A stretch of DNA of 64,000 bases from Diphasiastrum complanatum. Its lineage: Eukaryota > Streptophyta > Lycopodiopsida > Lycopodiales > Lycopodiaceae. The notes under the pieces were generated by a model. The model ran no database searches. It saw only the letters and a program-made list of their open reading frames with translations, and was not told the origin of the DNA. Location: NCBI GenBank assembly GCA_029204225.1, contig CM055110.1, forward strand, positions 37,794,565-37,858,564, written 5' to 3'. The position numbers and the translations under genes are program-made. Below, in pieces: positions 1 through 12,590 of the stretch (the first letter of the stretch is position 1; the number at the start of each line of letters is the position of its first letter).

Positions 1-277
1 CAAAATTGGATCTAATGCTATTTTGCTTGTTTTGATAATTCTCTCTCTAACTCGAGATTGGTGTCTTCTTCATACATTACTGGTTATGTATTCTCTCTAT
101 TTGTGAGGAACTAGTTTTACTTTGATCTGTAGCTTTCTAGATTGTGCTCTAGCCTCAAATCTCATTGGTAGATTTCAGAATTGCTCTACAGTTGTTCTGT
201 GTGCCACACAGCATGGTCAAGATCATTCACACATTTCTTGTGATTTTCACACGTGTGAAATTGCTGGATTTTTTACA
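1..277 (+). repeat. 5' LTR of element A (right-hand part)
   Basis: This stretch matches 6421-6697 closely and ends in TTACA immediately before the PBS; the matching 3' LTR ends in TCACA. A perfect 16-bp palindrome TTTCACACGTGTGAAA lies at 245-260. The LTR start lies left of the window. Confidence 0.9.
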
Positions 278-289
278 TGGTATCAGAGC
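278..289 (+). other. Primer-binding site of element A
   Basis: TGGTATCAGAGC directly abuts the LTR end. This is the standard plant copia site complementary to the 3' end of initiator-methionine tRNA, used to prime minus-strand cDNA. Confidence 0.93.
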
Positions 290-963
290 CAGACCATGCT
301 TTGAATGCTACTAACATAAGGTGTATGAAGATTTTTCTGTCAATTCAAGCTAGGAAGCTGTTTAGCAGTGTTTTGCTATCTTTTCTTGAGCCGTTTTTTG
401 GTGAATGAGGTTAGAACTAATATTTTTAGTCCAAAATAGAGGATGTACGGCTTGTTGGAAAGCTAAAAGAGCCCTCTTTTCAATGCAATAGGTTTCATTT
501 CATTCCAATGTCCCTAGTAGGAGTTATAAGCTCTTAAAGAAGGTAGGGTGAGACCCAAAACCCAAGTGGACACTTATTGATTTGAATATACTGCATGCAT
601 GATTCATTATTCACAGTTTTGGTACTCAATTTGAGATAGAATCGGATAAGACAATTTTCTATTGTCATAGACACATCATTTCACACAAAGTCTTGTGTTT
701 TGAGTTGTATGTGTGTTTCTTGAGTGTCTTTCATTCATTTGAAACTCATGGAAAATTTGACATCAGAATTGTAAGTGCTTCATCAGTAGATAGAGGCTAG
801 ATCCAAATTCAAGTTGATTGATTCCTTGTAGTGAGATAGGTCTCACATATTCTGTTGCATGATTTCAATAGGTTGGATCAACTTTGCATGTTAGATTCTA
901 GATTGAAAGAGAAGCAACACATTCATTCCATTTTGTTGTCCAATTACAAGAGTCTTCACATTC
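290..963 (+). other. Untranslated leader of element A
   Basis: About 670 bp between the PBS and the gag start. I see no open frame of note and no recognisable motif. Long leaders are usual in this superfamily and would hold the packaging signal, which I cannot locate. Confidence 0.6.
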
Positions 964-1636
964 ATGGCATCTGTAGGAGATTTTCTCTTTGAAGCTAGTG
1001 AAAGACTAGATACCTTCAATTATTAAGTTTGGAAGGATAGGATAGAATCCTTGTTGATTCTCTATGGTGTAATGGACATTGTAACAAGAATTGAAGTTGA
1101 ACCTGAAGCTTATGATGAGGCTCAGAGATTCAAGAAGAGGGCAAGAATTGCTCTTCATATCATCAAATTGAACATCTCTTATGAGATGCTGAGAGAAATA
1201 AGTTCATGCACCTCAGCCAAGGAGACTTGAAAAACTCTTAAGTCCTTTCATGAAGCCAAGATCAAGTCAAGTGGGAGGAGCAAGAACAAGTACTCTCAAG
1301 CCTTCACCAAGGACAAAGCAAAGAACAAAGACTATGGAGGAGTAGAAGATGATTCAACTCATTCTTCTAACTTCAAGAAGAAGACTCAAGAAGATCAAGC
1401 CAATTGTATCATAGAAGACTCACATGCAAGTGATGGAGAGGCATCTCTCATGATGTCTAGTTTCTCCTCTTTACCCTTTAATGATGTATCTTGGCGTATT
1501 GATAGTGGAGCCACAACTCATATGAGTTGCTCCAAAGATTCTTTTGTTGCTATTGAATTTGTTCTAGATCCTAAGAAATCAATATACATAGTTGCTGGTA
1601 ATGCATGTGCAATTGAAGGAGTTGGAAGTTGTTCCT
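964..1636 (+). pseudogene. Copia gag-protease remnant, element A copy 1
   Basis: An ATG at 964 opens a frame whose product resembles the gag start of element D (SERL...W..RIESLL; RARIALHIIKLN). In-frame stops occur at about 1024 (TAA) and 1228 (TGA). The frame then jumps to the region just before the protease and reaches the active-site motif IDSGATTHM near 1499-1525. The middle of gag, including the CCHC zinc knuckle that D and B keep, is absent. Similarity stops abruptly at about 1636, where unrelated sequence begins. The segment 1225-1636 is repeated at 3518-3929, so the gag deletion predates the duplication. Not functional. Confidence 0.85.
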
Positions 1637-3150
<1,514 letters not shown>

Positions 3151-3517
3151 TTCACCTTCAGCCACCTCATGACAATGTGACCCTAAATGAATTGTGAGCC
3201 TTCTATAACGAACATCATGTGGTATAACATAATATATTTTGGCAGGACAAGACCCAACACGTGTTGGTCTAAAACTACAATGATAACACGAAAATCCACC
3301 ATGATGTTTCTGCACAGTAGCAAGAGGACAATGCATGCTCAATCTTCCCTTCCATTTGGTTTTGTTTGCATTTCCAAAAGATTGTAAATTGCTACACAAT
3401 TCGTTCTCGCATATGAAAGAGCCTCCACAATACGACTTTCAAACATACCAGCAAAACCAGAAATAGTGGTTGTTACATAACGTATCCAAGGGTGGCCATC
3501 CTTGCTCTGTTCCAGAG
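3151..3517. other. Short unassigned segment after the satellite block
   Basis: No gene can be confirmed. A perfect 14-bp palindrome CCAACACGTGTTGG lies at 3254-3267. A minus-strand frame at 3339-3521 has a protein-like composition (for example SGFAGMFESRIVEALSYAR) and might be a fragment of a captured gene exon, but it is short and I recognise no family. Copia sequence resumes at 3518. Confidence 0.35.
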
Positions 3518-4890
3518 ACATGGAAAACTCTTAAGTCCTTTCATGAAGCCAAGATCAAGTCAAGTGGGAGGAGCAATAACAAGTACTCTCAAGCCTTCAC
3601 CAAGGACAAAGCAAAGAACAAAGACTATGGAGGAGTAGAAGATGATTCAACTCATTCTTCTAACTTCAAGAAGAAGACTCAAGAAGATCAAGCCAATTGT
3701 ATCATAGAAGACTCATATGCAAGTAATGGAGAGGCATCTCTCATGATGTCTAGTTTATCCTCTTTACTCTTTGATGATGTATCTTGGTATATTGATAGTG
3801 GAGCCACCACTCATATGAGTTGCTCCAAAGATTCTTTTGTTTCTATTGAATCTATTCTAGATCCTAAGAAATCAATATACATAGCTATTGGTGATGCATG
3901 TGCAATTGAAGGAGTTGGAAGTTGTTCCTTTGACACTTGCATCTTCTACAAATTTTACACTTTCCAATGTACTCTATGTTCCTAATCTCACAAAGAGTGT
4001 GATTAGTGTAGGAAAGTTGTTAGATGATGGTTATGAAGTGGATTTCAGTATCAATAATTGTTTCATAGAGAAAGAAGATAAGATCCTTGCATATGGATCT
4101 AGATATGGAGGCATTTTCAAGCTAGATGTGCATGAAAACTCAAGTGCATGTGATGTTGCATTGATGACTTATGTTTCCAAGGAGGAACTATGGCATAGGA
4201 AGTTGCATGTTTCCAATTTCAGATCTATGCCTATTATAGTCAAGGGGATCAAGCCAAGAGTGGCTTATTCTATGGGAAAATCACATTTGGATCAATATAA
4301 TGTCTTCTACCAAGACAAAACATCCTATGGAGTTGGAACATTTGGATGTTCATCTTTCTTTATTAGTAAGCAAGGGAGGTGTTTCTTGCTTTGCATGTAC
4401 TATTGATGGCACCACAAGGTACATTTGGCTATGTCTTGTCTCTTCAAGTTTTATGGTGCATGTGTATGTTCCATCATGCAAAACTTTATGGAGTTATGGA
4501 GCTAATGGAAGGAGTGCACTATATGGAGTCTTGTTCAGTTATAAGCCTAAGGTTGTGTACCTTAGTGTTCTTGAAGACTATTGCTTTGCATGTGGTTTTT
4601 TGGAAGGAAAGAAGGATGGAGATCCGAGCTTATGGATCATGGTTTGATGCTTATCCACCAAGGAAGGCTACGTATCCTTTACACTCTCTATCTCGAAGGT
4701 GATTGAGCATGGAGAAGTTGTTTATTTTGAAGATCTATTTTCTATCTTGGAAGTGGCCAAGAGCACAGTATCTCATGATGCATCACAAGTCATTGCTATG
4801 GTGAGTAATCAAGTTGTGATGGGGTCGAGGTTTGAGGAGGAGTATCCTCAACATGCATGTCCAAGAAGATCTTCTTCATTGTACAAGGCT
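3518..4890 (+). pseudogene. Copia protease-integrase remnant, element A copy 2
   Basis: It starts inside gag at the same point where copy 1 carries 1225. The protease motif is intact (YIDSGATTHM, about 3788-3817). A frameshift near 3930 moves the reading to the frame holding VLYVPNLTKSVISVGKLL. The integrase zinc region is damaged (WHRKLHVSN where relatives have WHRRLGHPN). The core is shifted again but recognisable (SKGGVSCFACTIDGTTRY at about 4357). The C-terminal integrase is very diverged yet alignable by eye with element L (YKPKVVYLSVL; GSRFEEEYPQ). There is no functional catalytic triad. Confidence 0.75.
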
Positions 4891-5779
4891 GAGTCCTTGT
4901 TGATCTTATTTTATGAAAAAGAAAGGATAAGTGAAGGTGGTATTCATTCTATTCTACTCACCTATGGATCTCTTTCTTTGATTGATGATGTACCTTGCTT
5001 AGTTGAGATTTGCTTATCTCAAAGATCAAGTAAGACTGTTCTAGTTTTGAATGAAGTCTTTAGTTTGGAATTAATTCTTGTCATTGGTGACTTGATTATG
5101 TTTCCAAAATATCTAGAAAGCAAGATATTGTACCATCATTTGTATGCTCTTAAATTGAGTAAGAGCAAGAATGAGTTTAGTACTCATAGTTTGAAAAAAG
5201 GAGTTTTTCATGTTTTGAGGCATTTTGTGAATTTCTTTTGAGAGTAAGTGAAACATCCAATGAGGACACTTACATCCTTAAGAAAGTATTTAGCCTCAAT
5301 TTGATCAAGTTTGAGTATGGTTTCAATATTAGATCCATTTTGGATAGAGTTCATAGTGTTTGGACTAATGAAGCTAGTGTGCTTAATCTTGAATATTGCT
5401 CAAGGTACAATCTTGATCTATTTGATCTTTATGGTCATTATGAGGCTTGGAGGCCTCAGATTTTTCAGATTTTGGTGCAGCCAACTTCATGCACGTGGAC
5501 TTTGCAAACCCAAGATCGACATCAGACATGCATGAGGTACATTGGCATAGAGGCAGTTTCGTGGAATATTTTTCAAAGGCATTTGAAAAAGAGTTTTGTC
5601 AAAGAGATCTTATCATGGTTATGGTAAGGGTGCTGCTATGATGGATTCTTTGATTATCCTCAATTCCAATCCAAAGCAAAGAATCCACACACACAAAAAG
5701 TATCTTCATCAACAATTCGACCAACCTTGGAGGATTTTCAAGTTCAAGTGATCAAGCCAAGTTGATAACTTTTTAGGAG
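4891..5779 (+). other. Unrecognised ORF-bearing tail of element A
   Basis: Open frames run from 4699 to 5241 (180 codons, overlapping the degenerate integrase end) and from 5238 to 5627 (129 codons). By position this should be reverse transcriptase and RNase H, but I see no YVDD-type motif, no RNase H acidic motifs and no tRNA-like or other domain. It is either pol sequence diverged beyond recognition or a replacement. The last 130 bp, ending in TTTTTAGGAG before the LTR, would contain the polypurine tract. Confidence 0.4.
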
Positions 5780-6697
5780 TGTGAAGAATAAAAAGCCATT
5801 CAACTTGTCTACAGGGGTTGATGTGGAAAGTCATCTTGCTTGTGCATTTACAAGTTGTAAATATTATTCTCTAGCATGTACAAACTCGAGCTACATGACA
5901 TGCATAATGTCTAGATGGTCATATTTCACTTTGTTCCATTGTATATATCAAAGGTGTGTGAATTGAGCACATAACCTTGTAGATTAGGGTGAGTTTGAGT
6001 TAGGTAGATCTAGATTTGATGACATGCATAAAACTAGATGACATGCAACATCAGTTAGAGTGCATGCATGCAACATGCAATCACTGCATGCAACATGCAA
6101 GTCAATACACATGTTCTACACATGTCCAAGTCATCTAGGGAAGTTACATGCAAGACATGCAAGTACTATTTGAGGCATGCATGTAGTTTTGTAGGTTCAA
6201 AGTTGAGAATTTGACATTTGGCAAAGTAGGTAGGAGTTAGGTGCAATTTCAGCATGCAAGCTGTTAGGTGTCAATATGGTAATAGTTTATACTTGAGTAG
6301 GTGTAGGAAATGCATTGAATGCAAGTAGTACCACAAATTTTGGCTCTCCTATATATGTACATATCATTCTCATTCATATCTAATGATGAATCAAGCTTTG
6401 GTAATGTCATAATGTCAAAATTGGATCTCATGCTATTTTGCTTGTTTTGATATTCTCTCTCTAACTCGAGATTGGTGTCTTCTTCATACATTATTTGGGT
6501 TATGTATTCTCTCTATTTGTGAGGAATTAGTTTTACTTTGATCTGTAGCTTTCTACATTGTGCTCTAGCCTCAGATCTCATTGGTAGATTGTTGAATTGC
6601 TCTACAAATGTTCTGTGTGCCATCACAAAGCATGGTCAAGATCATTCACACATTTCTTTTGGATTTCCACACGTGTGACGCTGTTGGATTTCTCACA
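5780..6697 (+). repeat. 3' LTR of element A
   Basis: A 918-bp LTR bounded by TGTGA at 5780 and TCACA at 6693-6697, giving perfect 5-bp terminal inverted repeats. Its last 277 bp match the window start. It contains about a dozen CATGCA (RY-type) motifs between 5899 and 6260 and a CACACGTGTG palindrome at 6668-6677. AT-rich sequence around 6350 could be the core promoter, but I cannot fix a TATA box. Confidence 0.88.
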
Positions 6698-6888
6698 AGA
6701 GAGAGCAAGGGCTTCTGAGCAAGAGAGAAAGGAAGAGTCAGCCAGCAATAGAGCAAGATCCAACCATTTAATGGTATGCAATCTGTCGTCCTTTCTAACG
6801 TTAAGCTTTGTATTTTCGCAACGTTAGATCTTTGTTTTAGAGCATGTGGTATGTATTGTTTTTATTTTCTTTCTTACCTGTGAGAGCC

Positions 6889-7366
<478 letters not shown>

Positions 7367-7461
7367 GTGGAGCGCTGGCTAGGGCAAAAAGTTTTTGCCC
7401 TGGTAGCCCACCTCCATAGCACGCCGACATGCTATGGAGGTGGGCTGCCAGAGCAAAAAAA
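7367..7461. repeat. Hairpin element, truncated copy
   Basis: It begins GTGGAGCGCTGGCTAGGGC and carries the inverted pair GCCCACCTCCATAGC / GCTATGGAGGTGGGC around a short loop. It is a diverged copy of the element at 7866-7984 that lacks the final third of the right arm. No coding content. Confidence 0.8.
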
Positions 7462-7865
7462 GGATAGATTTCATCCATCTCAATGATTGTTATACACCAT
7501 GTCCACCGACAGCAACACAAGCAAGCTATTGAAATTACTGTAGTTTGAAATTTTACCAAAACTTGATCTGAATCTTGTACTGCAGATAAATTAACTTAAT
7601 TTTCTGATTTGTGAAACAATAAATTTGGGAGAATCGTTGTTCACAAAGTAGCTACATCTTTTCAGTAGTCAAAAAGCTAATGATGATCTTCAAGTTGTCT
7701 TACGGTAAGAAAGAAAATAAGAACAATAAATACCACACGTTCTGGCAACAAAGATCTGACTTGGAAGCAACCTTCTAGTTTCAATATTAAGTTATCTCAG
7801 ACAGTTTTAGAGATTCTTTGTTTAGGCTTCATAGTTTACTAAAATCTAGAAGGTAGCACCTGCCT
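7462..7865. other. Spacer between the two hairpin elements
   Basis: About 400 bp of AT-rich DNA with no supported gene or repeat. It could be an internal part of a foldback transposon whose ends are the two hairpins, or simply 5' flanking DNA of the gene that starts at 8204. Confidence 0.4.
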
Positions 7866-7984
7866 GTGGGGCGCTGGCCAGGGCAAAAAAAATTTGCCCT
7901 GGCAGCCCACCTCCATAGCATGCTGGCATGCTATGGAGGTGGGCTGCCAGGGCAAATTTTTTTTGGCCCTGGCCTACGCCCCAC
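7866..7984. repeat. Near-perfect 119-bp hairpin (foldback or MITE-like)
   Basis: Left arm 7866-7923 and right arm 7926-7984 are reverse complements except for a two-base mismatch and one extra C, with a 2-nt loop. Landmarks are GTGGGGCG ... CCATAGCATGC / GCATGCTATGG ... CGCCCCAC. Nested inside each arm is a smaller inversion around the A/T run (CCAGGGCAAAAAAAATTT then GCCCTGG). No protein is encoded. It is either a miniature foldback transposon or a hairpin-RNA source. Confidence 0.85.
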
Positions 7985-8203
7985 CGGTAGATCATACTCA
8001 CTCATAACAAGGCCTTGCCTTGAGAGAGTAAAAAAGTATCAGTTTCAGCTTTCAGAGGTAGCACTTTGACGACCTCTATAGTCCAAACTCTGTTTTTGAA
8101 AGAGCTCTATAGTCCATTCTAAGATGCTATATATAAATAAAGTTCCAATGTTTTAAATTTTGCAGAATGATTAAATGTATTTGTTTTGAATTTTTTTTGC
8201 AGA

Positions 8204-8843
8204 ATGGTTTTGACAAGGTCCATGTACAGGAGAGTTGAGGCTGAGTCACAATGCTTTTCAAGTGGTTTAGAAGATATTGAAATGTCTATTGATAGAGAAA
8301 ACATCCCAGTTGTGGGTCTGGAAAATATCGTGATGGACGAGACACCAGAGGAAGAGGAGCTATCTACTCAGTTCCGTATTTTGCAGGCAGACTTGCATGA
8401 GGATATAAGCTTGGATGACCCTGAAGATGATGGGAAAAAAAAAAAAGATATGTCTCAAGACGATGAGATTTCTGCCATTTCACAGAACTTTCATGTGGAG
8501 ATGCTTTTGGCCACCATGAAGCGTTTGAGGATGGTAAGAAATACAGAGAGTGTTCGGTATCTGTGAAAGCTAATGATGAGATCAAAGCCACATGGGACTC
8601 AATATGGACGGAAGTGAATGACTCATTTGAGAGAGAACTTGCCAACAATGAAGATTGGGCTGACCTTTCTGGAAAGATGTTCTTGTGCTGGGATGGGAAT
8701 CATAGAACAAAGGCGTGGATTGAAGAGATTGTCGAGTCATTTTGTTTTGACAAAGAGAAGCATATTTCAGTGAAGGCCACATTTATACATATTTCACCTT
8801 CTGATTCCATGCCATTGTTGACAGCATTAAATAGAATCAACAA
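8204..8843 (+). pseudogene. Exon 1 of the DGNHR gene
   Basis: The ATG at 8204 (MVLTRSMYRRVEAE) follows a polypyrimidine-AG acceptor. The first about 90 codons are strongly acidic with a short KKKK run from an A tract. A frame change between 8467 and 8500 links to the second half (EDGKKYRECSV ... ADLSGKMFLC, then WDGNHR). The exon ends before GTAAGC at 8844, a good donor. The acidic N-terminus looks unstructured; the second half looks like a folded domain. Confidence 0.6.
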
Positions 8844-8972
8844 GTAAGCAATGTTATGTGGTTCACTATTTTGGCTAGCCACGTATGTTCCTTGTTTTTT
8901 ATTCAATATGTGTTAAGACTGAATTTATTAATGTTTGATATTGCCTCACCATGAATGTGTGTCTAGTTGTAG

Positions 8973-9183
8973 ATTGAATGAGGAAGCAGTGGTGAAGATG
9001 AAGTTGAAAGATGTGTTGTTCTCAGTGAGAAAATTGGGAGAGAGTGACGCATCATATTTTGAAAGTAAGTTCACAACAAAAGAGCTGGCTCAAGTTCAGA
9101 TTGTTAGAGATCTGGAGAAGAGAAAGAAGATTTTTTCATGGTACCCACTTACACGCTTTATGTTGGCAAAGATTGTGTATAAT
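8973..9183 (+). CDS. Exon 2 of the DGNHR gene
   Basis: The acceptor TAGTTGTAG at 8964-8972 and the exon phase restore a codon split after 8843, continuing the frame without a stop for 70 codons. The exon is rich in charged helical residues (VRDLEKRKKIFSWYPLTRFM) and ends at a GTAAGC donor at 9184. The 129-bp intron is typical for plants. Function unknown. Confidence 0.6.
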
Positions 9184-9285
9184 GTAAGCGCTTCTCTTGT
9201 CTCTGAAAAAAGATCCATCACTTTCATTGTTTGTTTGAAAATTTCAAGATGCATAATGTATTGCTTTTTATGTATCCAAAATGAG

Positions 9286-9707
9286 ATTCGGCGGGAGGCT
9301 GATGAGCTATTGAGTAACAAGATAGACACATCAACTCAGCCAAAACATCAGTCCGATGTCAAATTTCATATAAGAAAATAAATATGGCAATCAAATGAGT
9401 AAATTATTGGGTGTCGTGGATCCCAAAAATGAAGATCAGTGGTTTAGAATGATCACCACAAAAGCTTTGGAAGAAAAGAAATTCTCATTGGGTTTGGAAA
9501 AAATGAATGCTTTGCGTTTGGAAAATGTTTCTAATGAGACCAGGTGTTGGTGGCTCAAAAATTGCTTGGGAGGAGCTGTGGCTCGAGACCAGTACAATAT
9601 TCCTATTGGTGACAAGATGTTTCGCATTTGGGTTGCCAGAGAAGTATTCTATGAGTAACTCAGACTGGAGGCTTTGAGGATTCTTGAGCTATGTCAGGAT
9701 GCAGGAG
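9286..9707 (+). pseudogene. Exon 3 of the DGNHR gene
   Basis: An acceptor ATGAG at 9281-9285 is in phase with exon 2. After about 30 codons the frame must shift near 9375 to reach MSKLLGVVDPKNEDQWFRM at 9395. That frame has a single TAA at 9656, then continues (LRLEALRILELCQDAG) to a GTAACT donor at 9708. The frameshift and the stop are the main evidence that this copy is dead. Confidence 0.5.
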
Positions 9708-9839
9708 GTAACTCTTTGCCAATGAGGTTTTTTAATATTAGACAAGAGGTTTTGAGGATTATTGCATAAGAAAGCTTTCCAGTTAAAAAAACGTTTGCAC
9801 TATACATTTGATTTTGAGTAAAAATGTTTTTATTTTTAG

Positions 9840-10051
9840 GATTCTTTTGGTGTTGGGGAGGGGGGGATTCCATTATATTTGATAACCACGCTGACTTTAT
9901 AGACTGTGCACACGATCTCCTGGAATTCTGCCTGGAACTTGCTTTATTCTGGAACTCTGCAAATGTCATACACCGTCTGCATCTTATAAGAAGTTTCTAT
10001 GAGGAAAAGGATGAACATATGCTGGTTCCACATCTGCAGCTTAAGCATTGA
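9840..10051 (+). CDS. Exon 4 of the DGNHR gene
   Basis: A strong acceptor (TTTTTATTTTTAG) ends at 9839 and its phase fits the donor at 9708. The frame reads through GGGDSIIFDNHADFID to a stop at 10049-10051; alternatively the exon ends near 10026 at a weak GT. Helical, Leu-rich. No family recognised. Confidence 0.5.
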
Positions 10052-10392
10052 TACGTTCTGCTAATTGAAATTCAGGCTTAGGCTTGTTACAAATTGACAT
10101 TGAGATTCGGTTGTTTTGAGCAAAGTACCAAATAATGAAATTCATGTGAAAAATAACAGGGATCAGGTGTTTTTAGCATAGATTGCAATAAGAGACTTTA
10201 AAAGTACCTTGCACATTTTTAGCTTCCAAAGGATAGTATACAAAATGCTATGCTTGCAAAACTCATTGAAACAAATTTCAAATTCTGGCTGGGAGTAAAA
10301 TAATCAATTGAGAAAATTTGAAGTCCTTCGCATTGAGAATTATTATTAGTTTTAAATCTGATTTGACAATGTGTTTTTTGTGCATGTTATAG

Positions 10393-10554
10393 GATCTCTG
10401 GAATCTGCTACAAACACTTTCACGAAATATTTTACATCTATTAGGTTGGGTTTGGGGATTACCTTTTTGACTCCATATCTTCTGTGATGGAACCTATCTT
10501 GACCACCGAGGCAAACAAAGAGGCGAAGCTAGCAGCAAAGCATGTGATGTGGAG
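10393..10554 (+). pseudogene. Exon 5 of the DGNHR gene
   Basis: An acceptor GTTATAG ends at 10392. The first frame (DLWNLLQTLSRNILHLLGW) meets a stop in a T run near 10466; one base out of phase, the frame DSISSVMEPILTTEANKEAK runs to a GTGACA donor at 10555. An alternative model starts the exon at 10445 after TATTAG with no shift. Confidence 0.45.
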
Positions 10555-10643
10555 GTGACATTGTATGTTTTTACATTTGCATGGTACAATTTGTTTATGT
10601 GTTTTTTTTATTGTAATCCAACTTGATGTGTTCAATTGGACAG

Positions 10644-10791
10644 ATATTTCTTTCATCTTAAAGCGAAGCATGCTGTGGAGGAAATGACTCAGGTAATGGA
10701 TATGTGGAATCAAATCTCCATGAAGAAGGAGGTTTCTGTGAAGTTTTTAGCATGTGTGAACTTCACCACACACCCTACAAGATCTTACTGA
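10644..10791 (+). CDS. Terminal exon of the DGNHR gene
   Basis: The acceptor TTGGACAG ends at 10643, giving an 89-bp intron whose flanking phases agree (a split AGA codon). The frame starts YFFHLKAKHAVEEMTQ and ends at TGA 10789-10791. A cryptic GTAATG donor lies at 10691, but no downstream exon is evident. Confidence 0.5.
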
Positions 10792-10879
10792 GGTGTTGTG
10801 ATTGCACGAGATTGATCAAAGAACAATATCCTTGAAAAATCTAAGGCAAGAGCACAATGGCATACATCTGATGAAAAAA

Positions 10880-11274
10880 TCTAACTTCTCACTATGAGAA
10901 TTGAATGTCAAAAATAATTCTAAGTATTCAGTATGGGAAAAAGAGGCTGCTCTCAGGTAGAGAGAGAAAATCAATGATGGAAAACTCGAGTAGAGAGAGA
11001 ATGAGTCCAAAACACCAAAATCTCATTATTCACAATATGGAAAAACATGCCAAGTTTTCCCTACGTGAGAGAGACTTGAACTCCTACAGTGGAGTTGCAT
11101 GGAAAGTCCACTTGACTGAACTAATTCAACTACCAGAGATCCACATGTGTAACTACATGCATGGATGTTGCATGTACTGCATGTCAACTCATAAAACTGC
11201 CTAGACATGTGTAGATAGCATAAACCACTTTGCATGTTGCATGCACTAATTGCATGTGGCTTGCATGATCACAA
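10880..11274 (-). repeat. LTR-like remnant joined to copia B
   Basis: A CATGCA/GCATGT-rich stretch with GA-rich patches, organised like the LTRs of elements A and I, joined directly to the broken integrase of element B. Borders are not visible. It probably represents the 3' LTR of B after internal deletion, but this rests on composition and order only. Confidence 0.4.
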
Positions 11275-12590
11275 AAGTTTTTGAATTCATTGGAGATATA
11301 TTCTCCTCCATTATCACTTCTAAAGAGCTTGATCTTGTGATTATGATGCTTTTCAACAAAAGTCTTGAACTTTACAAAACCCTCAAAAACATGTGCTTTA
11401 GAGGAAAGTAGATATACCCATCCATATCTTGAGTAGTAATCTATAAAGGTGACAAACATTGTAGCTCCACCATTGCTTTGTGCTAGCAAATTGCACATCC
11501 GAGTGGATCAACTCGAGAGGATGACTTGTCTTTGTGATTGAACTTGAAAAAGGTAACTTGTGTGCCTTAGCCAAGGCACAAGCTTCACATACCCTTTCCT
11601 CGTTTGCCAAAGATCTTGGAAGGCCGAGAGCAAGCTCCTCCTTGCACATAGCTTCCATGGACTTGGTGTTGATGTGACCAAGCCTCGTGTGCCAGAAGTC
11701 AAATGTGGTCATCTTGGTCTCCTCGGCTACCATCACAACTTGGTTAGGATCTACAAAAGCATCAAGCTTAAATAACCTCTCAAACCTTGTTCCCCTTGCT
11801 ATGATCATCCCACTTTTCTTGATGTTGCATACATTAGTAGAGAACTCACAATGAAACCATGATCTAAAAGTTGGCCAACACTAAGCAAATTCTTAGTGAT
11901 GCTAGGAATGAAGAGAACACCATCTATCTTAGTCTTCTTGGAGGATCCTAAGCATAAGGGAATGGATCCCACACCTTCAACTTTACATTCATGATCATTT
12001 GCTGTGAAAATGGACTTTATAGGTCCTACATAAGGTGTGAGTTGAGAAAAATACTCCCTTTTACCCGATATGTGGGAGCTAGCCCCACTATCTATCCACC
12101 AAGGATCTTCACCTTTGACATTTGATGATAAAAAGGTTGACATCATGAGTGAGTCCTCATCATAGCTCTCTTCCTCCTCTTGTCCAATGTTGGCTTGGCT
12201 TTGATCTTGCTTCCTCTTGAAGAATTCTGAGGCATAATGCCCCATCTTGCTACAATAGTAGCACTTTATCTTAGATTTGTCCTTCTTGGGCTTGACGTGA
12301 TGATGAGAATGTAGATCCTCCTTGATCTCCATCCTTTGCTTGCTCCCTTTTGAATGCTCCTCCCTTGGTCTTTGCTTTGCCTTTGCTCTTGAAAAATAAG
12401 GCTTTGTCATCACCATCATTGATGGAGAGCCTCTCCATCCTTGATTTGATATGAGCCTTCCTACTCTCCTCGACCATCAACACACTTTGAAGGTCTTCAA
12501 TTGTAGGCAAGTTTCCCATGATGGCATAGCTTTGGACAAGGTTAGTAGAATCACTACATAAGCCATTCAAAACTATTTGCACAAGCTCAA
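11275..12590 (-). pseudogene. Copia element B: gag, protease, part of integrase
   Basis: Reading on the minus strand, a gag C-terminal half (12271-12582; NGLCSDSTNLVQSYAI) leads to a zinc knuckle CYYCSKMGHYASEF, where the final Cys is Phe, then the protease WWIDSGASSHIS (about 12076-12111). Next come the integrase zinc region (FWHTRLGHINTKSM ... CEACALAKAHK) and the start of the core (GGATMFVTFID; RSDNGGEYIS). Frames shift between these blocks near 11810 and 11480. The integrase is cut at about 11275 before its catalytic Glu. Reverse transcriptase and RNase H are missing. Closest relatives in the window are I and L by motif. Confidence 0.88.

Larger units (their letters stand above)
8204..10791 (+). 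pseudogene. Multi-exon gene of unknown function with a DGNHR motif, decayed
   Basis: Coding blocks at 8204-8843, 8973-9183, 9286-9707, 9840-10051, 10393-10554 and 10644-10791 are mostly joined by short introns with GT..AG borders and compatible phases, so this is a spliced nuclear gene rather than a retrotransposon frame. The clearest motif is WDGNHRTKAW at 8689-8718; the DGNHR core resembles the nucleotide-binding loop of the ParB/sulfiredoxin fold, but that is a motif-level resemblance only. Lesions are a frameshift near 8470-8500, another near 9375, a TAA at 9656 and a one-base shift in a T run near 10466, which argue for a pseudogene or a recently decayed copy. Upstream, a strong TTTTTTTTGCAG acceptor ends one base before the ATG, hinting at an intron in the 5' UTR. 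I do not recognise the family. Confidence 0.6.
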
